A stretch of 60,596 nt of DNA from CAYMFD01 sp964389475. GTDB lineage: Bacteria > Bacteroidota > Bacteroidia > Chitinophagales > Saprospiraceae. Below are positions 45,404 through 53,078 of the stretch, one piece after another; the stretch's first letter is position 1; each line of letters begins with the position of its first letter. A model generated the notes under the pieces. The model ran no database searches, was not told where the DNA came from, and saw only the letters and a program-made list of their open reading frames with translations. The stretch is from positions 1 to 60,596 of the forward strand of contig CAYMFD010000010.1 of assembly GCA_964389475.1 (NCBI GenBank), read 5' to 3'. A program made the translations under genes and the position numbers.

Positions 45404-46987
45404 CTACGAAAACTGCTTCGCTACCTCAGCCGCGATCTTTTTCACTGCTGCGATGGCCTCGTCTGTAAGTTTTCCGCTTCTAAACGTATCTAGTGTTTCT
45501 GGAGACGTCTGCTCTAGTGTCGTTAAGAACAAGTCTTCAAACTCTCTTACTTTATCAACAGGCACATCTGATAGTAATCCATTAGTACCTAGGTAGATGA
45601 TGGCTACTTGCTTCTCTACAGGTACTGGAGAGTACTGCGCCTGCTTGAGGATCTCCACGTTTCGCTTACCTTTCTCGAGTACAGCTAGTGTCGCTGGATC
45701 AAGGTCACTACCGAACTTAGAGAAGGCCTCTAGCTCTCTGTACTGTGCCTGGTCTAGCTTGAGTGTACCAGATACCTTCTTCATCGACTTGATCTGTGCT
45801 GATCCACCTACACGAGATACCGAGATACCTACGTTGATCGCTGGTCTGATACCTGCGTTAAACAGGTTAGACTCTAGGAATATCTGACCATCTGTGATCG
45901 AGATCACGTTAGTCGGGATATACGCTGATACGTCACCCGCCTGCGTCTCGATGATAGGTAGTGCCGTCAGTGAACCGCCACCCTTGACGATACCCGCCTC
46001 TACGAGAGATGGCGGTAGATCGTTCATGGTCTGAGCGATACCGTCATCTGCGATTACCTTGGCTGCTCGCTCTAGTAGACGAGAGTGTAGGTAAAATACA
46101 TCACCAGGGTATGCCTCACGACCTGGAGGACGTCTCAGTAGTAGAGATACCTCACGGTATGCGACTGCCTGCTTGGACAAGTCATCATATACGATAAGTG
46201 CTGGTCTACCCGTATCTCTAAAGAACTCCCCTATCGCTGCTCCTGCAAATGGTGCATAAAACTGCATCGGCGCAGGATCAGCAGCAGATGATGCTACGAT
46301 GGTGGTGTAAGCTAGTGCTCCTGCATCGTCTAGCGTCTTAGCAACTTGCGCCACTGTAGAAGCTTTCTGCCCAGAGGCCACATATATACAGTATACAGGC
46401 TCTCCCCTGTCGTAAAACTCTTTCTGATTAATGATCGTATCGATGGCAATAGTAGTCTTACCTACCTGACGGTCACCGATGATCAACTCACGCTGTCCTC
46501 TACCGATCGGGATCATGGCATCGATCGCCTTGATACCTGTCTGTAGTGGCTCGTTAACTGGCTGACGATAGATTACACCTGGAGCTCTTCGCTCTAGTGG
46601 CATCGCATATCTGTCACCCGTGATAGGACCTTTACCATCTAGTGGTGTACCTAGTGGATCGACTACACGACCCACGAATCCTTCACCTACGTCGATAGAG
46701 GCAATCTTGTTGGTTCTACGTACTGTCGAACCCTCCTTAATGCCATCACCGCTACCTAGGAGTACCACACCTACGTTGTCTTCCTCTAGGTTAAGTACGA
46801 TCGCCTGTACACCCGTCTCAAACTCTACAAGCTCACCTGCCTGTGCTTTGCTGAGACCGTATACGCGGGCGATACCATCACCTACTTGCAGTACTGTACC
46901 TACTTCCTCTAGCTCTGCCTCTGTCTTAAAGCCAGAGAGCTGCTGCTTGAGTATTGCTGATATTTCATCTGGTTTTACGTCGACCAT
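45404..46987 (-). CDS. atpA: ATP synthase F1 subunit alpha
   Basis: Non-catalytic nucleotide-binding subunit of F1. The 527 residues carry Walker A GDRQVGKTTIAIDTI, YCIYVASGQKASTVAQ, LIVYDDLSKQAVAYREVSL and the alpha signature PAINVGISVSRVGGSAQ. It lies 34 nt after atpH. The partner atpD (beta) and atpC (epsilon) are not in the window, which is the common split arrangement in Bacteroidota. Confidence 0.97.
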   Translation of the reverse strand: MVDVKPDEISAILKQQLSGFKTEAELEEVGTVLQVGDGIARVYGLSKAQAGELVEFETGVQAIVLNLEEDNVGVVLLGSGDGIKEGSTVRRTNKIASIDVGEGFVGRVVDPLGTPLDGKGPITGDRYAMPLERRAPGVIYRQPVNEPLQTGIKAIDAMIPIGRGQRELIIGDRQVGKTTIAIDTIINQKEFYDRGEPVYCIYVASGQKASTVAQVAKTLDDAGALAYTTIVASSAADPAPMQFYAPFAGAAIGEFFRDTGRPALIVYDDLSKQAVAYREVSLLLRRPPGREAYPGDVFYLHSRLLERAAKVIADDGIAQTMNDLPPSLVEAGIVKGGGSLTALPIIETQAGDVSAYIPTNVISITDGQIFLESNLFNAGIRPAINVGISVSRVGGSAQIKSMKKVSGTLKLDQAQYRELEAFSKFGSDLDPATLAVLEKGKRNVEILKQAQYSPVPVEKQVAIIYLGTNGLLSDVPVDKVREFEDLFLTTLEQTSPETLDTFRSGKLTDEAIAAVKKIAAEVAKQFS

Positions 46988-47021
46988 GATATGAGTGTTT
47001 ATGTATAATCTATAAGAGTGA

Positions 47022-47582
47022 CTAGTTAGTAGCCACGTAAGTATTGTCCTTAAATGTTTTGCGCAATGCGTCTAGCTTGTGGGCTATGCTGGCGTCATAT
47101 AAATTGTCTCCTATCTGGAGTACGAATCCACCGATGATCTCTGGATCTACGATGGTCTCTACGTCTAGGTCTTTGGCTGTAAGATCGCTATCGAGCAACT
47201 TAGTCTTGATATCTGCTAGTGCCGCCTCGCTCAGTGCTGTGGCCGTCTTAATAGTTACAGAGGTGATGCCCTTGTGAGCATTATACATCTCGAGAAACTC
47301 CGTCGCTATCTCTGGCAGGTATGACTCCCGTCCCTTGCGCAGTATAATATCAAAAAACGCATTGGTAAGCTCTCCATACGACTTGCCGAATATCTCCCTA
47401 AAGATAGATGATTTCTTATCAGGCGATACGATAGGACTCTTTACCAATAAGTACAAATCCCTATTCTTCACTGCCTCTACGAAGTGTGTAAGATCATCTC
47501 TTACAGCATCGGTCTTACCCTGCTCTACTGATAGGTCTAGCAGTGATTTGGCATATCGTCCGGCTATTCTTTTTACTGACAT
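47022..47582 (-). CDS. atpH: ATP synthase F1 subunit delta
   Basis: Peripheral-stalk subunit joining alpha to the b dimer. The 186 residues begin SVKRIAGRYAKSLLDLSVEQ; the C-terminal VDPEIIGGFVLQIGDNLYDA and SIAHKLDALRKTF are family-typical. It lies between atpF and atpA in the standard order. Confidence 0.95.
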   Translation of the reverse strand: MSVKRIAGRYAKSLLDLSVEQGKTDAVRDDLTHFVEAVKNRDLYLLVKSPIVSPDKKSSIFREIFGKSYGELTNAFFDIILRKGRESYLPEIATEFLEMYNAHKGITSVTIKTATALSEAALADIKTKLLDSDLTAKDLDVETIVDPEIIGGFVLQIGDNLYDASIAHKLDALRKTFKDNTYVATN

Positions 47583-47610
47583 GGTTAGTAATTGATACTA
47601 GCGTATGCTA

Positions 47611-48123
47611 TTAGTTAAGCTTGACGTCTTGCATGAGCTTAGTGACAAATGCCTGCTGCTCGCTATCCCCCTTAAGGTCTTTGCGTAGTACTTTCTCCGC
47701 GATATCAAGTGCCATTAGTCCAGCTTGGTTTTTCACTTCAGTGATTGCAGCCTTCTTCTGATTGTCTATCTCTAGCTTGGCATTGGTAATAATCTTGTTG
47801 GCCTCACTCTTCGCCTGTTCCTTAGCCTCAGCGATCATGTTGGCCTTAGCTTCTTTAGCATCCTTGAGCATCTGGCTTCGCTCGGCACGTGCTTCTGCGA
47901 GGATCTTTTCATTCTCCGCCTTGAGATTAGTCATCTCGTCACGGGCTGCCTTGGCTTCTTTGATTGACTTATCGATCGTCTCTTCACGCTTCTTAAGCGC
48001 ATCTTTGATAGGACCGAAAGCAAATCTGCTCATCAGCATCCAGAAGAGGGCGAATATGATGGTCGTCCAAAAGAGTAAACCAAAGTCTGGCTTAATCGGG
48101 CTAAATTCTATCAGTACAAACAT
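47611..48123 (-). CDS. atpF: ATP synthase FO subunit b
   Basis: Peripheral stalk. One N-terminal membrane helix (FGLLFWTTIIFALFWMLM) is followed by RFAFGPIKDALKKREETI and a long charged coiled coil rich in Ala, Glu and Lys to residue 170. It is encoded 143 nt after atpE, an unusually wide gap that contains a strong hairpin. Confidence 0.95.
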   Translation of the reverse strand: MFVLIEFSPIKPDFGLLFWTTIIFALFWMLMSRFAFGPIKDALKKREETIDKSIKEAKAARDEMTNLKAENEKILAEARAERSQMLKDAKEAKANMIAEAKEQAKSEANKIITNAKLEIDNQKKAAITEVKNQAGLMALDIAEKVLRKDLKGDSEQQAFVTKLMQDVKLN

Positions 48124-48190
48124 AGGAGTCTGCTTTATTAATCTGGTTTCTTATAACTCAGCTGCACAAGGCAACATCTTCTTTAAAATT

Positions 48191-48229
48191 GAGTCCAAAA
48201 CTGCAGCCAACCGCTACAGCCTTGGACTC
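48191..48229 (-). promoter_or_regulatory. Intra-operon hairpin between atpE and atpF
   Basis: GAGTCCAA (48191-48198) and TTGGACTC (48222-48229) form a perfect 8-bp stem, with further CTG/CAG pairing possible inside. On the transcribed strand it begins 38 nt after the atpE stop and is followed by AATTTT. It could be a partial terminator or a 3' stabiliser that raises subunit c over subunit b. Confidence 0.5.
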
Positions 48230-48266
48230 GTTCATCATCAGACCATCTATCAGGTCAGTAGAGGGC

Positions 48267-48479
48267 TTATACGCCAGCTACTAGGAAAGATAGAAGGATT
48301 GCAATAAGTGCAGCACCCTCGATAAAGGCTGCCATCAAGATCATGTTAGATCTGATATCACCTACTGCTTCTGGTTGTCTTGCGATAGACTCCATGGCCT
48401 TTGCTCCGATCCAGCCAATTCCGATTGCTGCTCCGATTACTGCTAGGCCCATGCCTATTGCTACGATTGATCCTACCAT
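48267..48479 (-). CDS. atpE: ATP synthase FO subunit c
   Basis: The 70-residue proteolipid of the rotor ring: two membrane helices joined by the polar loop ARQPEAVGDIR. The ion-binding carboxylate is Glu in MAAFIEGAALIAILLS. The residues after it (GAA) lack the Ser/Thr of sodium-binding rings, so proton use is likely. It follows atpB by 24 nt. Confidence 0.96.
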   Translation of the reverse strand: MVGSIVAIGMGLAVIGAAIGIGWIGAKAMESIARQPEAVGDIRSNMILMAAFIEGAALIAILLSFLVAGV

Positions 48480-48503
48480 TTTAAATAGTGTTTATATAGG
48501 TAA

Positions 48504-49847
48504 TTAATGATGTGCTTCTTCTGTGGCAGCACCGATATATGATGCTGTCAATATTGTAAATACAAATGCCTGTACGAATGCTACGATAAGCTCTATGGCC
48601 ATCATAAACATAGTCAGTAGTGTTGATCCTACAGATGCGCCTAGGGCTCCTCCTACACTCTCTCCGCTCTTACCAAATATGAAGATCAGACCGACGAATA
48701 CAATCATGACGATGTGTCCTGCCGTGATATTGGCAAAGAGACGTAGCATGAGTGTGAGCGGCTTGATAAACATACCCATGATCTCCACAGGTACCAAGAT
48801 AATCTTAACGAACCACGGCACACCAGGTGCTAGGAACAGGTGTGACCAATAGTGTTTGTTACCACTCAGGTTAGTTACCAAAAAGGCAATGATAGCCAGT
48901 ACCATCGTCACACCGAGATTACCCGTCACATTGGACCCGCCAAAGAATGGCACTTGTCCAAATAGATTGAGCCCGAGGATAAAGAAGAATACGGACATCA
49001 GAAAACCGAAGTACCGCTCCCACTTATGGCCTATAAAAGGAATCGCTACCTCATCTCGTAAAAAGACGATCACTGTCTCCATGAGAGATTGAAGCCCTGA
49101 TGGTGCCTTGCCGTCTCTCTTGCTATATGACTTAGCTACTGACCTAAACATCAAGAATAGAAAGAAACAAACCAAGAGCATCGTAACGACATTCTTGGTC
49201 AGTGAGAAATCATAAAAGCTAGTAATACCGCCACCAAATAAACCAGCATCTGCGGTGCTCTTAGCGTCAAGGATATACTCTTGCTGTCCTGTACAGACGA
49301 ATGAGGCCTCTACCTCTTTACCGTCTTTGGTCGTATGGCCATGTCGAAACCCCTTGATCTCTACCTCACCCATAGGAAAGGACTTGTCTGCCACTCTCTT
49401 GATCGTACCACCATGTAGTACATAGCCATCTACCGCTGCATGACCATTACCATGACCTAGCAACTCAGGATGAAAGGCTGATGACATCATCGTCTTGAGC
49501 CCGTGGTCTGGCGCATACAATATGACAGGCAGTGGTATCTGCAGTGGCCCTATGCTATAAACATTGGCATCGCCTATGTGGTGCATCGCCGTCTCTGCTA
49601 CATCGAATGGTCCGTGGTGGTGCATCGTGCACCCATGGTTATCATGACCTGCTGCTGCGTGGTCGTGGCCGCTGTGACCATGAGCCGCGTGATCGTGACC
49701 GTGGTGATCTGCGTGGCTATCATGTGCATGATCGTGAGAGTGACCATGGCTATGGCCGTGATCGTGCTTATGGTCATGCTGTGCATGTGCTACGCCTACA
49801 CTTGCTATGAGAGCGAAAAAGACTACGGTAATTAAATCCTTAAACAT
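48504..49847 (-). CDS. atpB: ATP synthase FO subunit a with histidine-rich N-terminal extension
   Basis: Proton channel subunit of FO. From the second Met it has 447 residues, far longer than the 270 of E. coli subunit a. A signal peptide-like segment (LITVVFFALIASVGVAHA) is followed by about 58 residues containing 24 histidines, in patterns such as HDHKHDHGHSHGHSHDHAH, and one Cys near the end. Then comes a Bacteroidota-type periplasmic insert (VKIKGF-like strands) and the membrane core, with the essential Arg in KPLTLMLRLFANITAGHIV. A long N-terminus is common in this phylum; the dense His run is not expected. It is the first gene of the cluster; atpI is not visible upstream. Confidence 0.93.
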   Translation of the reverse strand: MFKDLITVVFFALIASVGVAHAQHDHKHDHGHSHGHSHDHAHDSHADHHGHDHAAHGHSGHDHAAAGHDNHGCTMHHHGPFDVAETAMHHIGDANVYSIGPLQIPLPVILYAPDHGLKTMMSSAFHPELLGHGNGHAAVDGYVLHGGTIKRVADKSFPMGEVEIKGFRHGHTTKDGKEVEASFVCTGQQEYILDAKSTADAGLFGGGITSFYDFSLTKNVVTMLLVCFFLFLMFRSVAKSYSKRDGKAPSGLQSLMETVIVFLRDEVAIPFIGHKWERYFGFLMSVFFFILGLNLFGQVPFFGGSNVTGNLGVTMVLAIIAFLVTNLSGNKHYWSHLFLAPGVPWFVKIILVPVEIMGMFIKPLTLMLRLFANITAGHIVMIVFVGLIFIFGKSGESVGGALGASVGSTLLTMFMMAIELIVAFVQAFVFTILTASYIGAATEEAHH

Positions 49848-49896
49848 CATATGCTATCGCTGTGGAGAGGCATCACGAGCCCCGTCAAATCGAGCA

Positions 49897-49925
49897 CAAA
49901 TGTACTACTTATTCTTACTTACCAA
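49897..49925 (-). promoter_or_regulatory. Promoter of the atp cluster
   Basis: On the minus strand TTG (49923-49925), 18 nt, and TACATTTG (49897-49904) fit the Bacteroidota consensus. Transcription would start near 49890, giving a leader of about 43 nt before atpB. Confidence 0.6.
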
Positions 49926-50203
49926 TCACCCTGCGACCCTTGATTTACTAACAGTACAGCTCGATCGCCCGCCACAAACCGTAGGCTACCTGCCAAAAGC
50001 CACTTTTACCGAATATTCTTCTCTATGATAAAAGATTTACCATGGCTATGAGAAGCAAAATACCAAGTATGCAGGAGGAGAACACAACTATCTGACATTT
50101 GTAAAAAGGGCTAACTTTACTACCATTGACCGGGCTTAGGTCTACTGGATAGCTAGAGAGAGGCAAGACTAGTAGAAGGAGACCTAGGATCTCGATATCA
50201 TGT
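49926..50203. other. Gene-free region upstream of the atp promoter
   Basis: No ORF, RNA gene or clear hairpin is seen. It separates the atp promoter from the first copy of the 95-bp direct repeat. Confidence 0.5.
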
Positions 50204-50298
50204 AGGTAGGTCTGACCTTACCGTCAGTAGTTGTTATCGACACTAAAGTGGTCGAGACCTTGCTGCTTGTACCTTGTGGGACTTGCTCGAAGCACCTT
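50204..50298 (+). repeat. 95-bp direct repeat, copy 1
   Basis: Aligns without gaps to 52104-52198, offset exactly 1900 nt, with about 13 differences by eye. The core TTATCGACACTAAAGTGGTC and CTTGTACCTTGT are identical. It includes the near-palindrome GACACTAAAGTGGTC. Confidence 0.8.
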
Positions 50299-50370
50299 TG
50301 CAGCCCAATGGCGGGAGCCATGTGCCATGATTATGGGCTTTACACTTTCGACTCTCTTACTTTTGATTTT

Positions 50371-50490
50371 GCGCTTTTGACTATCCAAAAATCCGCAAGT
50401 ATCCCACTCATCCGCCTCATCCGTGTTCTATCCCTCTTTTGTCTTTCGCACTTTGCACTTTTAACTATCGTTCTTTGCGCTTTTGACTAT
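50371..50490. repeat. 14-mer repeated three times after the cargo gene
   Basis: GCGCTTTTGACTAT occurs at 50371-50384 and 50477-50490, and GCACTTTTAACTAT at 50455-50468. The last copy overlaps the stop codon of the minus-strand CDS. This is a low-complexity decay region with no evident function. Confidence 0.5.
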
Positions 50491-52022
50491 TGTACCACTA
50501 CCTGCGTCCCATAATACACCCGCTCGCCACTACCCTCAGGATAGACCTCTACATGATAGTGCCCTGCTGGGTAGTCACTCAGGTCTACAGCTACACGATC
50601 ACTCGCGCCGTCTAGCGACAGCTCCACGACTACTCGCCCCTGCAGGTCTATGACGACTAGCTGGCCACCTCGTACATCATCAGGCACCTGTACCGTCAGT
50701 GGGCCTGCTGTAGGGCTAGGATATACCTGCAGGTCGCGCCGGTACCACACCGTAATGCCGAAGACCGACGTAATCGTAGGATCACACTTATCCTCCTCAT
50801 CGACCCGCCATCGTGGGTGGAGCGGTAGGTTAGCCGAGCCGGCAGACTGGGGCAGCTTGAGGCCATTCTGTACGAAGTCACAGTCTGTGCCTAGCTCATC
50901 GGGCTGATGGATGATGTGGTAGGATCGACTGCCACTCGTACTGCAGATATAGATCTTACAGTCGGGAGCTAGACTCGCAATGTAGAAGGTAGTAGGAAAT
51001 GGATCTACCGTACCGTTGTAAACATCGATGAGGCGGATGCTATCCTCCATGTCCTCCTCCCAGCTATCTACCTGAAAGAGGGAGTCTGACACCGCCACAT
51101 ACATAAATCGACTATTGGGCGACCACTCTACACTCCCGAAGCGAAAGGCACTGTTAGGCTTCTGCTCTGCATCGTCGAAGATGGTCACCTTCTGGTGGTT
51201 GTTGATCTGACCAGTAGCGCGGTCAAAGTCGTAGACGTGCAGGTTCTGGAAGTATTCGTAATAGGCTAGCTTAGACCCATCTGGGCTGAAGCGCATAGTG
51301 CCTCCGCCTGACCTTCTCCTTTCAAAAAAAACTTGCGACGACTGACTAGGCTTTTCAGTCAATCCGGATTCATCCAACATTTAGGTCAATATTATTGTAT
51401 CATCCTCAACAGGCTGAATTATCCACCAAATATTATCTAGATCACTCCTTATGACTTCAAGACAATGCGGCACTAAAGACACCTCAGTCAATATCGAATC
51501 AAAATATACAACATCACCGTTATTATCATCTAACTCCATGTCTACGTAAGACATGCGTAAATCCTGTGTAATCTCTTCGAACTGACCGAAGTATCGAAAC
51601 GCCTTATGAAATAAATAATAGCCATCACTATAGCCAGGATCAGGTACAATCTTTATATTTTGAGCACTAGGATAGCCCCTCAGACACTCCTTCCAGCCGA
51701 CTACCTCTCGATAAGTATCCCAGTTAAGTGTATCGCCATGAGGCATGACCTCTTGATTGCGATTAATTACCGCACAGCCATTGCTCCAGAAAAGCAGGTT
51801 GCCGTCTTTGTCACAGATAGAGATATTGTTGTTGTCTATACCTAATGGTAAATCTATTGGTACAGGGTCAGCGCCTGTGTTGTTCCAATTTAGCATTACA
51901 CCCTGTACCGGAGTCTGACCGTCTTGATTAATATCTAGAAACCATACATAGTCCTCTTTCTGAGCATGGAGCGACCATGCATACAGCAGGCAAAAAGTCA
52001 ATAGGCAACTTAGTCTGCACAT
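50487..52022 (-). pseudogene. T9SS cargo protein gene interrupted by an in-frame TAA
   Basis: Two abutting frames in the same phase read as one 511-codon gene split by TAA at 51381-51383. The 5' part (213 residues) has a signal peptide (LSCLLTFCLLYAWSLHA) and the start of a beta-propeller-like domain (LLFWSNGCAVINRNQEVMPH). The 3' part (297 residues) continues it (MRFSPDGSKLAYYEYF, LHVYDFDRATGQIN) and ends in a T9SS sorting domain (VYPSPTAGPLTVQVPDD to YYGTQVVVQ). Neither half is complete: the first lacks a sorting signal and the second a secretion signal. TAA is directly followed by ATG, so reinitiation could express the second half, but without export. Sequencing error at one base is an alternative. 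Confidence 0.75.
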
Positions 52023-52103
52023 TTTATAATGACATGTTTCATTGTGTTTCCCAAAATTACAAGATAATAGTTTTGGATAAGAGAGACCAAGTAGGGCATT
52101 TAC

Positions 52104-52198
52104 AGGTAGGTCTGACCTTCCAGTCAGTTGCCGTTATCGACACTAAAGTGGTCGAGGACGTGTTTCTTGTACCTTGTAGGACTTGCTCAAAGCCCCTT
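52104..52198 (+). repeat. 95-bp direct repeat, copy 2
   Basis: Second copy of the repeat at 50204-50298, in the same orientation. The two bracket the interrupted T9SS cargo gene with about 200 nt to spare on one side and 80 nt on the other. Confidence 0.8.
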
Positions 52199-52272
52199 AC
52201 TGAAGCGCAATGTATACCGACTATGAGTTCTTACTAAGTCACTGTTGTTATTCCTCTGCCAGGGTAAACTCT

Positions 52273-52572
52273 CTATCTCAAATACGGATTTGACTCAGGA
52301 TCTTGACGACAATCCCAGAACTTTAGAACTTCAACTACATGCTCATTAAACCTATATACAAGATAGTACCTATCAAGGACTAACCGCATCTTCACATTCC
52401 TATGGTTAGTTGCGATTCCAACATTAGGATAAGACTTAATTAGGTGTATCGCTTCGTCTGATGCAACTAGTATTTTGTGGGGATAACTGTCTGACTCATT
52501 TCTTGCGTACCAAAACTCTAAAATACTATCAAGCTCATGGATTGCTCTATTTGACCAGACGACTTCTATCAT
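52273..52572 (-). CDS. RelE/ParE-superfamily toxin
   Basis: A 99-residue toxin-fold protein: MIEVVWSNRAIHELDSILEF, WYARNESDSYPHKIL, LIKSYPNVGIATNHRNVKM, LVLDRYYLVYRF and a C-terminal LKFWDCRQDPESNPYL. The RxxxLxxxYxLxY strand and final DxRQxP are usual for this group. Its start overlaps the antitoxin stop by 4 nt. Confidence 0.88.
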   Translation of the reverse strand: MIEVVWSNRAIHELDSILEFWYARNESDSYPHKILVASDEAIHLIKSYPNVGIATNHRNVKMRLVLDRYYLVYRFNEHVVEVLKFWDCRQDPESNPYLR

Positions 52573-52793
52573 CTTAGATACCGCTTCATTACCTGTTCGT
52601 GAGTCTTAAACTCTCCCTTACTGATTTGATTTATCGACTCATCGATATCTGCTTTTTGATCGGCACTAAAATGATAAACACCATTGTCAGCAACATTTTC
52701 TACCAAATAGAGGATATTACTTAGAAAATACTCGTCTTCGATACCCTCCAACCTTTCTAACAGTCTACCTTTCACGTCCGCCATCATCAGCAT
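52569..52793 (-). CDS. Antitoxin of a RelE/ParE-type module
   Basis: A helical acidic protein beginning MLMMADVKGRLLERLEGIED and ending in KADIDESINQISKGEFKTHE, like the antitoxin at 35525-35758. The frame is open to an ATG at 52823, but a minus-strand -7 box (TATATTTG, 52806-52813) lies inside that extension, so a start at 52793 or one of the next two ATGs is more likely. It precedes and overlaps the toxin gene. Confidence 0.8.
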   Translation of the reverse strand: MLMMADVKGRLLERLEGIEDEYFLSNILYLVENVADNGVYHFSADQKADIDESINQISKGEFKTHEQVMKRYLR

Positions 52794-53030
52794 ATATGTT
52801 TTGAACAAATATAAGCTTTCCAACCAACTCTTCGGCCGTCTTTTTTACCCTAGGGTTCTAGGTTTAATATCCAGAAAAAGTCGTCCTCATAAGATGTCCT
52901 ATTCTTCTTGTCAATTCCAAAAACATAGTTAGGCGTAGGTAAGGAGCTAGTGTGAACCCAGTACAAGTTGTGTGCTCATATCCTCTGATAAGAAACATAC
53001 CGTACCATCTTAAACAAAAGCCATTAGCGT

Positions 53031-53038
53031 TACCTTTG
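53031..53038 (+). promoter_or_regulatory. -7 box upstream of icmF
   Basis: TACCTTTG is an exact TAnnTTTG match 40 nt before the icmF ATG. No TTG is found at the -33 distance. No cobalamin riboswitch is seen in the 250 bases upstream. Confidence 0.4.
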
Positions 53039-53078
53039 TATTACTACCTACTATTAACACCACCAGTAATAACAACCT

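Noticed and set aside
48267..48479. Sodium-driven c-ring
   Set aside because: The Ser/Thr next to the ion-binding Glu and the helix-1 Gln expected for sodium ligands are not seen.
49503..49835. Plus-strand ORFs of 92 and 110 codons opposite the His-rich part of atpB
   Set aside because: They are antisense readings of the low-complexity CAT/CAC codon run; atpB is unambiguous.
50248..50514. Plus-strand ORF of 88 codons at the first direct repeat
   Set aside because: It runs from the repeat into low-complexity sequence and into the end of the minus-strand cargo gene; no family features.
26081..51383. In-frame TGA (hicA) and TAA (cargo gene) as evidence of stop-codon reassignment
   Set aside because: TAA, TAG and TGA all end well-defined genes throughout the window, so these are isolated nonsense changes or errors.
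52824..53078. Cobalamin riboswitch before icmF
   Set aside because: No B12-box-like sequence or extended multi-stem structure was found; only a -7 box is visible.
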